A stretch of DNA of 64,000 nt from Rhodocyclaceae bacterium (lineage in GTDB: Bacteria > Pseudomonadota > Gammaproteobacteria > Burkholderiales > Rhodocyclaceae). Location: assembly GCA_030681195.1 (NCBI GenBank), contig JAUXXJ010000046.1, forward strand, positions 1 to 64,000, in the 5' to 3' direction. A program made the translations under genes and the position numbers. Below, in pieces: positions 19,737 through 28,372 of the stretch. The stretch's first letter is position 1. Each line of letters begins with the position of its first letter. The notes below the pieces were generated by a model. The model was not told the DNA's origin. It made no database searches and was given only the letters and a program-made list of their open reading frames with translations.

Positions 19737-20941
19737 GCGCCCGCTCCTTTCTTTTTCGATGTCGGTTTCTTCGATCTGGGGGCAGTAGCCTTGCCTTCTG
19801 TTGGTGTCAGGAAGCGAAGTTCGCGGCGAAGCTCATCTTCAAGCTCCTCGACGGTCGGCAGATAGAGTTGATAGCGGCTGGTGAAAATATTGCGCTCCTG
19901 CTGCTCGCCCAGCGTGTACTTCACCACCGCATCGTTCTTGTCCGGGCACAGAATCAGGCCAATCGTCGGGTTGTCGCCCTCGGTGCGTCGCTCGCGGTCG
20001 TAGTAATTCACGTAGAACTGAATCTGGCCGAGGTCGGCATGGGTCAGCTTGCCGACCTTCAGGTCGATCAGCACGAAGCACTTCAACACGGTGTGATAGA
20101 AAACCAGATCAATATAAAAGTGGTCGCCGTCGAGCGTGATCCGCTCCTGGCGAGAAACAAAGGCAAAGCCCTTGCCCAGCTCCATGAGGAAGGTTTGCAG
20201 ATTGCCAATCAGTGCCTGCTCCAGCTTGGATTCCACCAGTCGCGGCGATTCCGGCAGATCGAGAAATTCCAGCACCACGGGGTCTTTGAGTACGTCGATG
20301 GGCTGGGCAACCTCCTGCCCGTGACTTGCCAGTCGCAGTAATCCGGCCTTGTCGCGGCTCTTTGCCAGACGGTCGAACAGCAGGCTATTGATCTGTCGTT
20401 CCAATTCCCGCGCTGTCCATGCGTTGCGAACTGTCTCGATTTCATAGAAATTCCGCGCCTCACTGCGGCTGACGCGCAGCAGCGTGCGGTAATGCGTCCA
20501 GGAAAGATGCGGGTGCAAGCATCCCGGCAAACAGGCGGTAGCGGTCTGCGCAATGGCGGAGGATTGTCCACGCACTGCGTGGACAATCGACGTCAGAGAA
20601 GATTGTCCACCCGCTGCGTGGACAATCCCGTCTTCCGGCAGCAGCCCGGGATAGGCCAAATAGAACTGCTTCATGTAAAACAGGTTCTGGGCCGACCAGC
20701 CTTTTCCATAAGCGGTCGTCAGCTCGGCGGAAAGCTGCAAGACCAATTGCTGACCGTAATCCGCCCGCTTCTTGCCTCGCTGTTCCTCCTCAACGATCTC
20801 GCGCCCGATCAACCAGTTGGCGATCACCTGCGTCGTATTGACCGTGCGCGCAATGTTGCTGCGCGCGGCCTCCAGAATCTCCCGCACTCGGCCAAAGAGC
20901 GGGGGCGTGGTTGCGACCGCAACAGGCTTCTTCGTGGCCAT
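19733..20941 (-). CDS. YhcG/DUF1016 family PDDEXK nuclease
   Basis: The N-terminal DUF1016 part shows 'VNTTQVIANWLIGREIVEEEQRGKKRADYG' and 'LSWTHYRTLLRVSRSEARNFYE'. The C-terminal nuclease part shows 'LGKGFAFVSRQERI' and 'FYIDLVFYHTVLKCFVLIDLK', the D...DxK core. Such proteins are frequent cargo of restriction loci and are thought to be nucleases or junction-processing enzymes. Odd: the linker between the two segments (residues about 104-145) is expanded by two IVHA-x-x-GQSS repeats encoded by DNA palindromes. It starts 3 bp after mod. Confidence 0.85.
   Translation of the reverse strand: MATKKPVAVATTPPLFGRVREILEAARSNIARTVNTTQVIANWLIGREIVEEEQRGKKRADYGQQLVLQLSAELTTAYGKGWSAQNLFYMKQFYLAYPGLLPEDGIVHAAGGQSSLTSIVHAVRGQSSAIAQTATACLPGCLHPHLSWTHYRTLLRVSRSEARNFYEIETVRNAWTARELERQINSLLFDRLAKSRDKAGLLRLASHGQEVAQPIDVLKDPVVLEFLDLPESPRLVESKLEQALIGNLQTFLMELGKGFAFVSRQERITLDGDHFYIDLVFYHTVLKCFVLIDLKVGKLTHADLGQIQFYVNYYDRERRTEGDNPTIGLILCPDKNDAVVKYTLGEQQERNIFTSRYQLYLPTVEELEDELRRELRFLTPTEGKATAPRSKKPTSKKKGAGA
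20562..20627. repeat. Pair of coding palindromes within the YhcG gene
   Basis: Copy 1 (20562-20588) is a perfect inverted repeat with 13-bp arms GATTGTCCACGCA and TGCGTGGACAATC around one base. Copy 2 (20601-20627) keeps 10-bp arms GATTGTCCAC/GTGGACAATC around seven bases. They are 12 bp apart and code for IVHAVRGQSS and IVHAAGGQSS on the minus strand. Confidence 0.9.
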
Positions 20942-20944
20942 GGC

Positions 20945-22567
20945 TTACGCCTCCCCGTCGAACAATGTCTGCTGCCCCGGCTTGGGCGCTTCCTTCGGCA
21001 GGTTCTCCACCTGCAAGGAGTAATCGTCGTGCCCCCACTCGCAGCGCGAAAGCACCTGCTTGGGAATTTTCTTCACCGTCAGATTGGGGTAGGCATCCGC
21101 CTTGGCGCGAAAGGCCGTGCACAGCACCAGCAGCGACCGATCCGGCCCCACTTCGTCGGCGAGCTGCTGCAACTGCTCATGGGTCAGGCTGGCGGTAGTC
21201 ACATAGACAAAATCCCGCTCGGTGGAATGGCCGTGCTGCCAATACACCGCATCCGAAGGCGCGTAGCTGAAGCCCTCCAGCTTGCACAGCGCCTCGGCCA
21301 GCATGGCGGCGTTGTAGTCGTGGTTGATAACCCAGTTGCCCCACTTGTCCTTTTCCAGCAGCGAGGGCGCCAGGCGGTAGTAACGGAAGCCGCCGCCGCC
21401 CTGCCAGTCCACCGCCTTGCTAATGCCGCCCTGATCTTCGCCGTCGATGACCTTTTGCAGGCGCGGAATGATGTGGGTATGGCAATGCTCGCCCAGCTCG
21501 ATCATGATCCAGCGCCGGCCCATCTTGTGGGCGACCGCGCCAGTGGTGCCGGAACCAGCGAAGGAGTCGAGGACGAGGTCGCCGGAGTTGGTGGCGAGCG
21601 TCATGATTTTTTCAAGCAAACGCTCAGGCTTAGGTGTTGCAAATATGTCCGAATTCGCTACGAGAACTTTCGATTCGCGTCGAGCTTCATCATTGTGCCC
21701 AAAATTCTGATAGTCCCACCAAGTGGTTGCTGGAACAGACTCGCTGACCTCATGCAAGAAACGCTTGAGTCGTGGAACATTGTTCCCTGTCTCTCCAAAC
21801 CAAATACGATTCTCGGCTATCAGTTCTGCCATTCTTTCTTTGGTAAAACGCCAGCTTGTCCCCTTGGGAGGCCAATGTTCCTTTCCAGTATGGGGCGAGC
21901 GAATTGGGAAGATCGCATAGTCGCGAGCCTCGTTACGCTGCAAGGGGCCTGATGTCCACACACCTCGTGGGTCGTTATCAGGGTTTTTATACCGTGCGTC
22001 TTGAGCTTCGGTTCTACCGAACCGGTTGATTCGAAAATTCAGACGACTCTTCGCATACACCAAGATGAAATCGTGGGATTCAGAGAAAAACTCAGAATCA
22101 CTTTTCACCGCGTATTTCTTCTGCCAAGCGAGCGTGGAAATAAAATTCGCCCGCCCAAACACCTCATCGCACAACACCTTGAGGTAGTGCGCCTCGTTGT
22201 CGTCGATGGTGATCCACAGCGAACCATCCTCGGACAACAACCGCCGAATGATTTCCAGCCGGTCACGCATCAGCGACAGCCAGATCGAATGCTCGACGCC
22301 ATCGTCGTAATGCGTGAAGGCGCTGCCGGTGTTGTAGGGCGGGTCGATGAAGACGCATTTCACCTTGCCGGAAAACTCCGCCTCCAGCGCCTTCAGCGCC
22401 AGCAGGTTGTCGCCGAAAATCAGCCGGTTATCGAAAAAGTCGGCGCTGGTGAGACGGCGCTTGGCGTGGTAACTCTTCGACGGGTCTTCCAGCAGGATGC
22501 GCGGTTCGAGCTTGGGGCGGTTTTCTTTACCGATCCAGGTGAGTTCGAGTTTTTGTTTTTTGGTCAT
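20945..22567 (-). CDS. mod: Type III-like DNA methyltransferase (Mod), beta class
   Basis: Motif IV DPPYNTGSAF is at residues 75-84 and motif I DSFAGSGTT at 334-342; this order with DPPY first defines the beta class of N6-adenine or N4-cytosine methyltransferases that includes Type III Mod. Between them, residues about 142-322, lies the presumed target-recognition region, whose DNA (about 21600-22140) is visibly poorer in GC than the flanks. At 540 aa it is compact for a Mod. A dispersed-repeat copy encodes RRLTSADFF at residues 37-45. The start overlaps the DinD stop. Confidence 0.88.
   Translation of the reverse strand: MTKKQKLELTWIGKENRPKLEPRILLEDPSKSYHAKRRLTSADFFDNRLIFGDNLLALKALEAEFSGKVKCVFIDPPYNTGSAFTHYDDGVEHSIWLSLMRDRLEIIRRLLSEDGSLWITIDDNEAHYLKVLCDEVFGRANFISTLAWQKKYAVKSDSEFFSESHDFILVYAKSRLNFRINRFGRTEAQDARYKNPDNDPRGVWTSGPLQRNEARDYAIFPIRSPHTGKEHWPPKGTSWRFTKERMAELIAENRIWFGETGNNVPRLKRFLHEVSESVPATTWWDYQNFGHNDEARRESKVLVANSDIFATPKPERLLEKIMTLATNSGDLVLDSFAGSGTTGAVAHKMGRRWIMIELGEHCHTHIIPRLQKVIDGEDQGGISKAVDWQGGGGFRYYRLAPSLLEKDKWGNWVINHDYNAAMLAEALCKLEGFSYAPSDAVYWQHGHSTERDFVYVTTASLTHEQLQQLADEVGPDRSLLVLCTAFRAKADAYPNLTVKKIPKQVLSRCEWGHDDYSLQVENLPKEAPKPGQQTLFDGEA
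22435..22458 (+). repeat. Dispersed 24-bp repeat, copy 5 (inside mod)
   Basis: AAAAGTCGGCGCTGG followed by TGAGACGGC. The minus-strand mod gene reads it as RLTSADFF just before its conserved DNRLIFGDN segment. Confidence 0.8.
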
Positions 22568-23448
22568 TCCCTGGTTTCCATTCGCTTGTCGCCCAACAGC
22601 CCGCCTGCCTCTCGCTCGTCGAGTTCCAGCTTTGGGGTGGCGCTTTTGAGGCGCTTTTCGACTTCCTTGATGTGCTCAGCGGGTGGAATATTCTCCAGCG
22701 GCGTACCACCGATGCGCTTGATCGCATCGCGTACCTCCTTGCCGACCTGCTCGTGGGTCTGGATCGCCTGCGCCTGGTTGCGCACGCCATCGCGGGCAAG
22801 CTTGTCGCGGGTCTGGGTCATGCGGAACTGGTTTGCCGCGAGTTCCGTCGCGTTCATGCGGTCGAGCAGGTTGTCTTTCTCGGGGATGGCCTTGCGTTGC
22901 TTGATGGCATCGCGCCCCAGACCGCCATACAAACCTTTGTAGCCGGCATCGTGAAAGACGCCGAACATCTTGCTTTGCACACCGGCATCCTGCGCCGAGC
23001 CCGAAAGCGCCTTGAATTCCTCGGCGGTCTGCTTGCGCAGTTCCAGCCGTTCAATATCGGCGGCGGCCTGGTCGTTCAGTTCCTGGCGGCGGGCCTGAAC
23101 GGCGAAGTATTTCTGGGCCTGGGCGATTTCCGGCTTGCGCGGGTCGCCGTTCTGGGCAATGAGGTAGCAGGCGAAGCGGGAGAGGTGGTAGTCATCAACA
23201 TCCCGCTGCCCGCCCTTGCCAACCTTGATCATTTTGCCGGCGCCGGCAAAATGATAGTCCGGCTTATTTCCCGACTGCTGACAAGAGCTTACGGCGCGCT
23301 CGATGGCCTGCTCGAAGCGCCGCCACTGGCTGTATCCCAGCAGCACTTGCAGGTCGCGGGCGCTCCAGTATTCAGCACCGTGCTCGTTGCTCAGCTTGAT
23401 GGATTCGAAGGATTTGTCGCCGAGGGTCGGCAGTTGCTTGCTGTTCAT
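22564..23448 (-). CDS. dinD: DinD-like protein (DNA damage-inducible protein D family)
   Basis: The N-terminus 'FESIKLSNEHGAEYWSARDLQVLLGYSQWRRFEQAIERA' and 'DDYHLSRFACYLIAQNGDPRKPEIAQAQKYFA' match the DinD family, related to BRO-type antirepressor domains. E. coli DinD is SOS-induced and antagonises RecA filaments. 294 aa is close to the E. coli length. Its stop overlaps the mod start, making it part of the island operon. A role in sensing damage or protecting the host during restriction is inference. Confidence 0.85.
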   Translation of the reverse strand: MNSKQLPTLGDKSFESIKLSNEHGAEYWSARDLQVLLGYSQWRRFEQAIERAVSSCQQSGNKPDYHFAGAGKMIKVGKGGQRDVDDYHLSRFACYLIAQNGDPRKPEIAQAQKYFAVQARRQELNDQAAADIERLELRKQTAEEFKALSGSAQDAGVQSKMFGVFHDAGYKGLYGGLGRDAIKQRKAIPEKDNLLDRMNATELAANQFRMTQTRDKLARDGVRNQAQAIQTHEQVGKEVRDAIKRIGGTPLENIPPAEHIKEVEKRLKSATPKLELDEREAGGLLGDKRMETRE

Positions 23449-23534
23449 CGTTACAGCTTCCTTTCGCTCGCGGCGGCGCGATTGCCAAATGACATGGCGA
23501 GTTTATCCGCAGCGAGGCTGACCAGGCGAGCCAA

Positions 23535-26408
23535 TTAGAGAAGAACCCATCGCAGCACAAATAGCGGCTGCAATGTCGTGGACTGGTTCAGCTTGCCTTC
23601 TATCTGCTCAATCAGTTCGTCGCGCTGCCTGTCCACCTGGTCCTGTGCGTCGAACAGGGAACGGCGCTTCTGGTTGCGTTGGGCTTCGAGGGCCTTGATC
23701 TGCTTCTGCCCGGCCAGCTTTTCCTCCAGCGTCAGGGCAGTTACGGCGGCACGGCGGGCCTCTTTGATCTGGCGGTCGATTTCCTTGATTTCCCGTTCCA
23801 GGCCGACTTTCAGGTCGTCGGCCCAGCCGTCGAGCTTGTCGGCCTCGGCCTCGAAGAAGCGGGCGTTGCGCTCTGAAACGTCGCGCTGGATCGTGGCCTG
23901 GCGATGTTGGGTAACGCTATCAAGTGCGCCCTGAATCTTGTTTTCTGCCACAAGAGGACGGGGCGCTGATGCGCAAGGCAGCATCAGCAGGCGCTGCGCG
24001 ACTTCTTCATCCAATGGCTGGCCGTCGTCGGTGACGGCCGAGAAGATTAGGTGATCTTCCGCCTGATCGAGCGCTTCGACACTGAAGAACGAAAGGGCAA
24101 GCCAGCCGGTCTTGCCGATCAAGGGCTCAAGGGACGTGACCTTGCCGTCATGCTGGCCGTAGTCGAAATGAATCTCCGCCGTCGGCAAGTCGCGGCCCTT
24201 CGCCTGCGCAACGATGGCTTCGGCGAGCGGATGGTTGAGGCGGTAGAGGTGGGCCTCGCCGGAACGGCGCGGCAGTTCGTACAGGCCCAGCGGGATGGCG
24301 GCGGCTTGCTGCGGGAACGGGTTTGCCGTCAGGCGAAACGACGCATCGCCCTGAAACTCGGCACAGGCATCAAGTTCATGCCGCGTGAGCTGCATCAGCA
24401 GGCGCTCGTAGCGGTTGAGGTAGGCCCGGGAGGCTTCATCGCGCACCTTGAGCTTTTCGCGCACTTCGTCATCGAAGTTTTCCAGCAGTTGCTGGCGCGT
24501 GCGCGTCATGGATTCGTTGATCTCCAGGCTCAGTTCGAGCTGGAGCTGGTTGAAGGCGGTGGCGATCTCCTCCGGCTTGCGGCAGTTCTGATAGATGGCG
24601 GCAATGCGCTTTTCGAAATCGACGCCGGATTCGATGGCGCCCAGCACTTCGTCGCTGGCGCCGAAAACGCCCTCGAAGAGCTGGAACTTTTCCGACAGCA
24701 ATTCGAAGACGCGCTGGTCGGCGGCGTTCTTGCGGTTGAGGAAATTCACCACCACCACGTCGTGCTTCTGGCCGTAGCGATGGCAGCGGCCGATGCGCTG
24801 CTCGATGCGCTGCGGGTTCCAGGGCAGATCGTAATTCACCACTAGCGAGCAGAACTGAAGGTTGATGCCTTCAGCGCCCGCCTCGGTGGCGATCATGATG
24901 CGGCCCTGCTCGCGGAAGTAATCGACCAGCGCCGAGCGCATGTCGGCGGAGCGCGAGCCGGTGACGCGGTCGCTGCCCTGATGGCGTTCGAGCCACTGGC
25001 TATAGATCAGCTTGGAGCCATCGTCGGTGTTCGAGCCGTTGAACAGCACGATGCCGTCGCGAAACGGGCTGTCCGCCAGCACGCGCAGCAAATAACTCTG
25101 GGTGCGGCGCGACTCGGTGAAGATGATGGCTTTTTCTGCGCCGCCGAGTTCTTTTGCCTTGGCGAAAGCGACGCCCAGCGCCTTGAGCAGCGCCTTGCCC
25201 TTGGCATTGTGTTGGATGGAGGTGGCCAGTTGGGCGAAGGCGTCGAGGTCGGCGATTTCCTGCTCAAGCGCCCGGCGGTCGTCTTCGGTGAGGAGTTCGA
25301 CGGGCTGATTGTTGGCAAATTCGTCTGTCCATTCCTCGGCGGTTTCATCCAAGGCCTCGTAGTCCCGATCCAGTTCGTCTTCCAGCGATTCGACCGGCTC
25401 CTGCTTGCGCAGCTTGGTTTTGAGCCGGTTGGAAATCGAAGTCAGCGCGCCGGCGATGGCAAAGGTGGATGAGGCCAGCAGCTTGCGCAGCACCAGTGTC
25501 ATCAGGCTGCGCTGACTGGCCGGCAGAGCGTGGAGATTGTCCCGTTGCAGGTATTCCGATACGAGCTGGTAGAGGCGGTCTTCGCTTTCCTCCGGCGTGA
25601 ATTCTTCGACCAGCGGCAGGCGCTTGGTGTAGGGGATGTAAGCGGTGACCTGCCGGCGCAGGGTGCGATGGCAGACGGGCTTGAGGCGCGACTTGAGCGT
25701 CTGAAACACCTGCTCCTGATTCAGATTGGCGAATTGCTCGCGGAAGCTTTTCAAGTCGCCGAAGGCGTGTTCGTCGATGAAACTCACCAGGCCGAACAAC
25801 TCCAGCAAGGAATTCTGCAAGGGCGTCGCCGTGAGCAGCAGCTTGTGCTTGCCGGCCAACGCAAGCTTGAGCGTGTTGGCGATGACGTTCGACGGTTTGT
25901 AGACGTTGCGCAGTCGGTGCGCCTCGTCGATCACCACCAGATCCCACGGCACGGCCTGAACGTCGCCAGCTTTGCCTTTGGCGAACTGATAGGAACAGAT
26001 GACGATTTCGGGCACTTCAAAAGGGCGGAACTGGCCTTGCCTGATCGCAGCGTTATAGGGCTTGGCTTCGAGAATCCGGCAGGGCAGGAAGAATTTTTCC
26101 GCCAGCTCCTGAAACCACTGCTTGCGCAGATTGGACGGCGTAATGACCAGAATGCGCCGCTTGCGTTCCGCCCATTTTTGCGAAATCACGAGGCCCGCCT
26201 CAATGGTCTTGCCCAAGCCCACCTCGTCGGCGAGCAGCGCCCCTTTGGATAGGGGTGAGTTGAAAGCAAACAGGGCCGCGTCAACTTGATGCGGATTCAG
26301 GTCCACCTGCGCATCCACGAGCGCACCGGCTAGCTTCTCGACGCTGTCCGGCGGGCAGCGTCGCGTCAGCTCGTAGGCGAAATATTTTGTGTGGTAGGCG
26401 GAGATCAC
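23535..26408 (-). CDS. SNF2/RapA-like ATP-dependent helicase of the defence island
   Basis: Superfamily 2 Swi2/Snf2 ATPase of 957 aa: Walker A 'LADEVGLGKTIEAGLV' at residues 59-74, DEAH at 161-164, TATPLQN motif III, and the C-terminal helicase motif 'NPQRIEQRIGRCHRYGQKHDVVV'. A long coiled-coil C-terminus follows (lysine/glutamate-rich, residues about 880-940). Such enzymes translocate on duplex DNA; DISARM and several other defence systems also use an SNF2 protein, but no other DISARM genes are present. It opens the island operon, 70 bp from the divergent bioD. Confidence 0.87.
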   Translation of the reverse strand: MISAYHTKYFAYELTRRCPPDSVEKLAGALVDAQVDLNPHQVDAALFAFNSPLSKGALLADEVGLGKTIEAGLVISQKWAERKRRILVITPSNLRKQWFQELAEKFFLPCRILEAKPYNAAIRQGQFRPFEVPEIVICSYQFAKGKAGDVQAVPWDLVVIDEAHRLRNVYKPSNVIANTLKLALAGKHKLLLTATPLQNSLLELFGLVSFIDEHAFGDLKSFREQFANLNQEQVFQTLKSRLKPVCHRTLRRQVTAYIPYTKRLPLVEEFTPEESEDRLYQLVSEYLQRDNLHALPASQRSLMTLVLRKLLASSTFAIAGALTSISNRLKTKLRKQEPVESLEDELDRDYEALDETAEEWTDEFANNQPVELLTEDDRRALEQEIADLDAFAQLATSIQHNAKGKALLKALGVAFAKAKELGGAEKAIIFTESRRTQSYLLRVLADSPFRDGIVLFNGSNTDDGSKLIYSQWLERHQGSDRVTGSRSADMRSALVDYFREQGRIMIATEAGAEGINLQFCSLVVNYDLPWNPQRIEQRIGRCHRYGQKHDVVVVNFLNRKNAADQRVFELLSEKFQLFEGVFGASDEVLGAIESGVDFEKRIAAIYQNCRKPEEIATAFNQLQLELSLEINESMTRTRQQLLENFDDEVREKLKVRDEASRAYLNRYERLLMQLTRHELDACAEFQGDASFRLTANPFPQQAAAIPLGLYELPRRSGEAHLYRLNHPLAEAIVAQAKGRDLPTAEIHFDYGQHDGKVTSLEPLIGKTGWLALSFFSVEALDQAEDHLIFSAVTDDGQPLDEEVAQRLLMLPCASAPRPLVAENKIQGALDSVTQHRQATIQRDVSERNARFFEAEADKLDGWADDLKVGLEREIKEIDRQIKEARRAAVTALTLEEKLAGQKQIKALEAQRNQKRRSLFDAQDQVDRQRDELIEQIEGKLNQSTTLQPLFVLRWVLL

Positions 26409-26487
26409 TGGCTGGGCGGTGTCGGTTTATTGCAATTGTCCTGTGCAGTATGCCGGATAGGCAAGGTGGATCGCTAGAATGGCACGG

Positions 26488-27129
26488 ATGAGCAAAGCCT
26501 ATTTTATTACCGCCACCGGCACCGACCTTGGCAAAACCTGGCTGACTGCCGGTCTTGTTGCCGCCGTGCGCGCCCGTGGCATGCCGGTGCAGGCCTTGAA
26601 GCCGGTGATGAGCGGCTACGATCCGGCGCGTCACGCGGACTCCGACCTCGCAAAAGTCGGCGCTGGCAAGACGGCATGGGTTTATGCTGCGCCGCTCTCA
26701 CCCGACCTCGCGGCGGCGAAGGAGGGCAAAACCATTGACTTCGCCGCGCTCGTCGACTGGTGCCGCAGTGAGATCGCGTCGCATGAGGGTCTGCTCCTGA
26801 TCGAAGGCGTCGGCGGCGTGATGGTGCCGCTGACGGCGAGCCAGACGGTGCGCGAATGGATGGCTGCGCTGGGCGTGCCGGTGGTGCTGGTGTGCGGTAC
26901 TTATCTTGGATCGCTCTCGCATACGCTGTCGGCGTTGGCCGCGCTGCGCGAGGTGGGCGTTGTGCCTGCCGTTATCGTCGTCAATGAATCCGCCGCCAGT
27001 ACGGTGAGTGTGGAAGATACGTTGGCTTCGCTGGTGCCGCATATCGGCCCCATACCGCTTGTGCGCACGCGGCGCGATCAACCGGGCGATCTGAACAGCC
27101 TGGCCGAAACCCTGCTCAGACCGGCTTGA
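26488..27129 (+). CDS. bioD: Dethiobiotin synthetase
   Basis: P-loop enzyme closing the ureido ring of DAPA with CO2 and ATP. Begins [20 protein letters not shown] with the P-loop GTDLGKT, then '[10 protein letters not shown]' and '[13 protein letters not shown]'. A GTG/ATG pair 9 bases upstream (26479) is also possible. The segment KVGAGKTAW (residues about 56-64) comes from a copy of the dispersed repeat. bioD is separated from the rest of the biotin genes by the defence island and converges on bioB, overlapping it by 14 bp. Confidence 0.93.
   Translation: MSKAYFITATGTDLGKTWLTAGLVAAVRARGMPVQALKPVMSGYDPARHADSDLAKVGAGKTAWVYAAPLSPDLAAAKEGKTIDFAALVDWCRSEIASHEGLLLIEGVGGVMVPLTASQTVREWMAALGVPVVLVCGTYLGSLSHTLSALAALREVGVVPAVIVVNESAASTVSVEDTLASLVPHIGPIPLVRTRRDQPGDLNSLAETLLRPA
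26652..26675 (+). repeat. Dispersed 24-bp repeat, copy 6 (inside bioD)
   Basis: AAAAGTCGGCGCTGG followed by CAAGACGGC, read by bioD on the plus strand as KVGAGKTA, a further reading frame of the element. Confidence 0.85.
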
Positions 27130-28075
27130 GCCCCAGCCGCTCGAACAGCGCCTCGTCGTGGGCCGCTTCGGGGTTGCCGCTGGTCAGCAGCTTGTCGCCG
27201 TAGAAAATCGAATTGGCGCCGGCAAGGAAGCACAGCGCCTGCAATTCGTCGTTCATTTCCTGCCGGCCGGCCGACAGCCGCACCCACGAAGTGGGCATGG
27301 TGATGCGCGCCACGGCGATGGTGCGGACGAACTCGAAGGGATCGAGCGGCGGTGCGTTTTCCAGCGGCGTGCCGGGAACTGCCACGAGGTGATTGATCGG
27401 CACCGACTCGGGCGGCGGGTTCATGTTGGCCAATTGGGCGATCAGCGAGGCGCGCACGCGGCGCGATTCGCCCATACCGATGATGCCGCCACAGCAGATT
27501 TTCATGCCGGCTTGGCGCACGCTGGTGAGTGTCTCCATGCGCGCCTGCTGGCTGTGGGTGGTGATGATCTGGTCGTAGAACTCGGCGCCGGTATCGAGGT
27601 TGTGGTTGTAATAGTCGAGGCCTGCGGCGGCGAGCTTCGCAGCCTGGCCCTCGCCGAGCAGGCCCAGCGTCAGGCAGGCTTCCATGCCGAGATCCTTGAC
27701 CACGTGCACCATCTCGATCACCTGATCGAGATCGCCTTCCTTCGGGCCGCGCCACGCGGCGCCCATGCAGAAGCGGCTGACGCCTTTCTCCTTGGCGGCT
27801 TTGGCGGCAACCTTCACCTCCTCCAGCGCCAGCAGCTTGCCACGCTCGATCCCCGTCTCCTGGTCGCGCCGCGCCGATTGCGAGCAGTAGCCGCAGTCCT
27901 CCGAGCAGCCGCCGGTCTTGATCGACAGCAGCGACGAGCGCTGGACGGCGTTCGGATCGAAGTTTTCCCGATGCACCTGTTGCGCGCGGAACAGCAGATC
28001 GGCAAAGGGCAGAGCGTAGAGCGCCTCAACGGCATCGGTGTCGAGGGATGTGCGGGCGGCGGCGGTGGGCTGCAT
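27116..28075 (-). CDS. bioB: Biotin synthase
   Basis: Radical-SAM enzyme inserting sulfur into dethiobiotin. The cluster motif is CSEDCGYC with Cys57, Cys61 and Cys64 (CxxxCxxC), followed by 'GACWRGP'-like '[15 protein letters not shown]' and '[12 protein letters not shown]'. 319 aa is standard. The 'GAAWRGP' contains Ala where many BioB have Trp-Arg context unchanged, so function is expected. It is convergent with bioD. Confidence 0.95.
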   Translation of the reverse strand: MQPTAAARTSLDTDAVEALYALPFADLLFRAQQVHRENFDPNAVQRSSLLSIKTGGCSEDCGYCSQSARRDQETGIERGKLLALEEVKVAAKAAKEKGVSRFCMGAAWRGPKEGDLDQVIEMVHVVKDLGMEACLTLGLLGEGQAAKLAAAGLDYYNHNLDTGAEFYDQIITTHSQQARMETLTSVRQAGMKICCGGIIGMGESRRVRASLIAQLANMNPPPESVPINHLVAVPGTPLENAPPLDPFEFVRTIAVARITMPTSWVRLSAGRQEMNDELQALCFLAGANSIFYGDKLLTSGNPEAAHDEALFERLGLKPV

Positions 28076-28194
28076 GGGGAAATCCGGTCTTCGATCTTGG
28101 GGAGGCGCGAATTGTACGTGGCCGGGGAACGGAATCCCTGTCAGGCGATTTACGGCCTATTATGGGTTACCCGATTTCCGGGAAGGAGATAAGC

Positions 28195-28323
28195 ATGGCC
28201 AAAGGTCAATTACGCGGCAACAAGGAAGCTAAAAAGCCCAAGCAGGAGAAGAAGCCCACGCCACCGGCGGGCGGTTTTCACATCCCTACCACATCCGGCA
28301 AACCGGCTAACACCAAGTCCTGA
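28195..28323 (+). CDS. Small lysine-rich protein (42 aa) of unknown function
   Basis: MAKGQLRGNKEAKKPKQEKK is followed by a Pro/Gly-rich tail and TGA at 28321-28323. A strong ribosome site (GGAAGGAGATAAGC before ATG) supports expression. Short basic proteins with the start MAKGQxRxNKEAKKPK occur widely in proteobacteria and are uncharacterised. Its charge suggests nucleic-acid or ribosome association, which is inference. Confidence 0.8.
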   Translation: MAKGQLRGNKEAKKPKQEKKPTPPAGGFHIPTTSGKPANTKS

Positions 28324-28372
28324 TTTTCCTGTCCCCCTGCTGACCGGCGTGGGGGCGTTGCTGGGTTCCGTG

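Larger units (their letters stand above)
17055..26408 (-). other. Five-gene defence-type island inside the biotin locus
   Basis: Gene order in the direction of transcription is SNF2 helicase, DinD, Mod methyltransferase, YhcG/DUF1016 nuclease, Res. DinD-Mod and YhcG-Res overlap by 4 bp, Mod-YhcG are 3 bp apart, and SNF2-DinD are 86 bp apart, so it behaves as one operon. It is flanked on one side by bioA and on the other by bioD. Mod plus Res suggest a Type III restriction core; the SNF2 helicase, DinD and YhcG are additions. No integrase, tRNA or direct-repeat boundary was seen. Confidence 0.75.

Noticed and set aside
17304..19865. Plus-strand open frame of 853 codons opposite res
   Set aside because: Antisense artefact of a high-GC gene; leucine/arginine/histidine-rich with no domain.
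23535..26408. DISARM assignment for the SNF2 helicase locus
   Set aside because: No drmA, drmB or drmC homologue is present, and the methyltransferase is of Type III-like beta class paired with Res.
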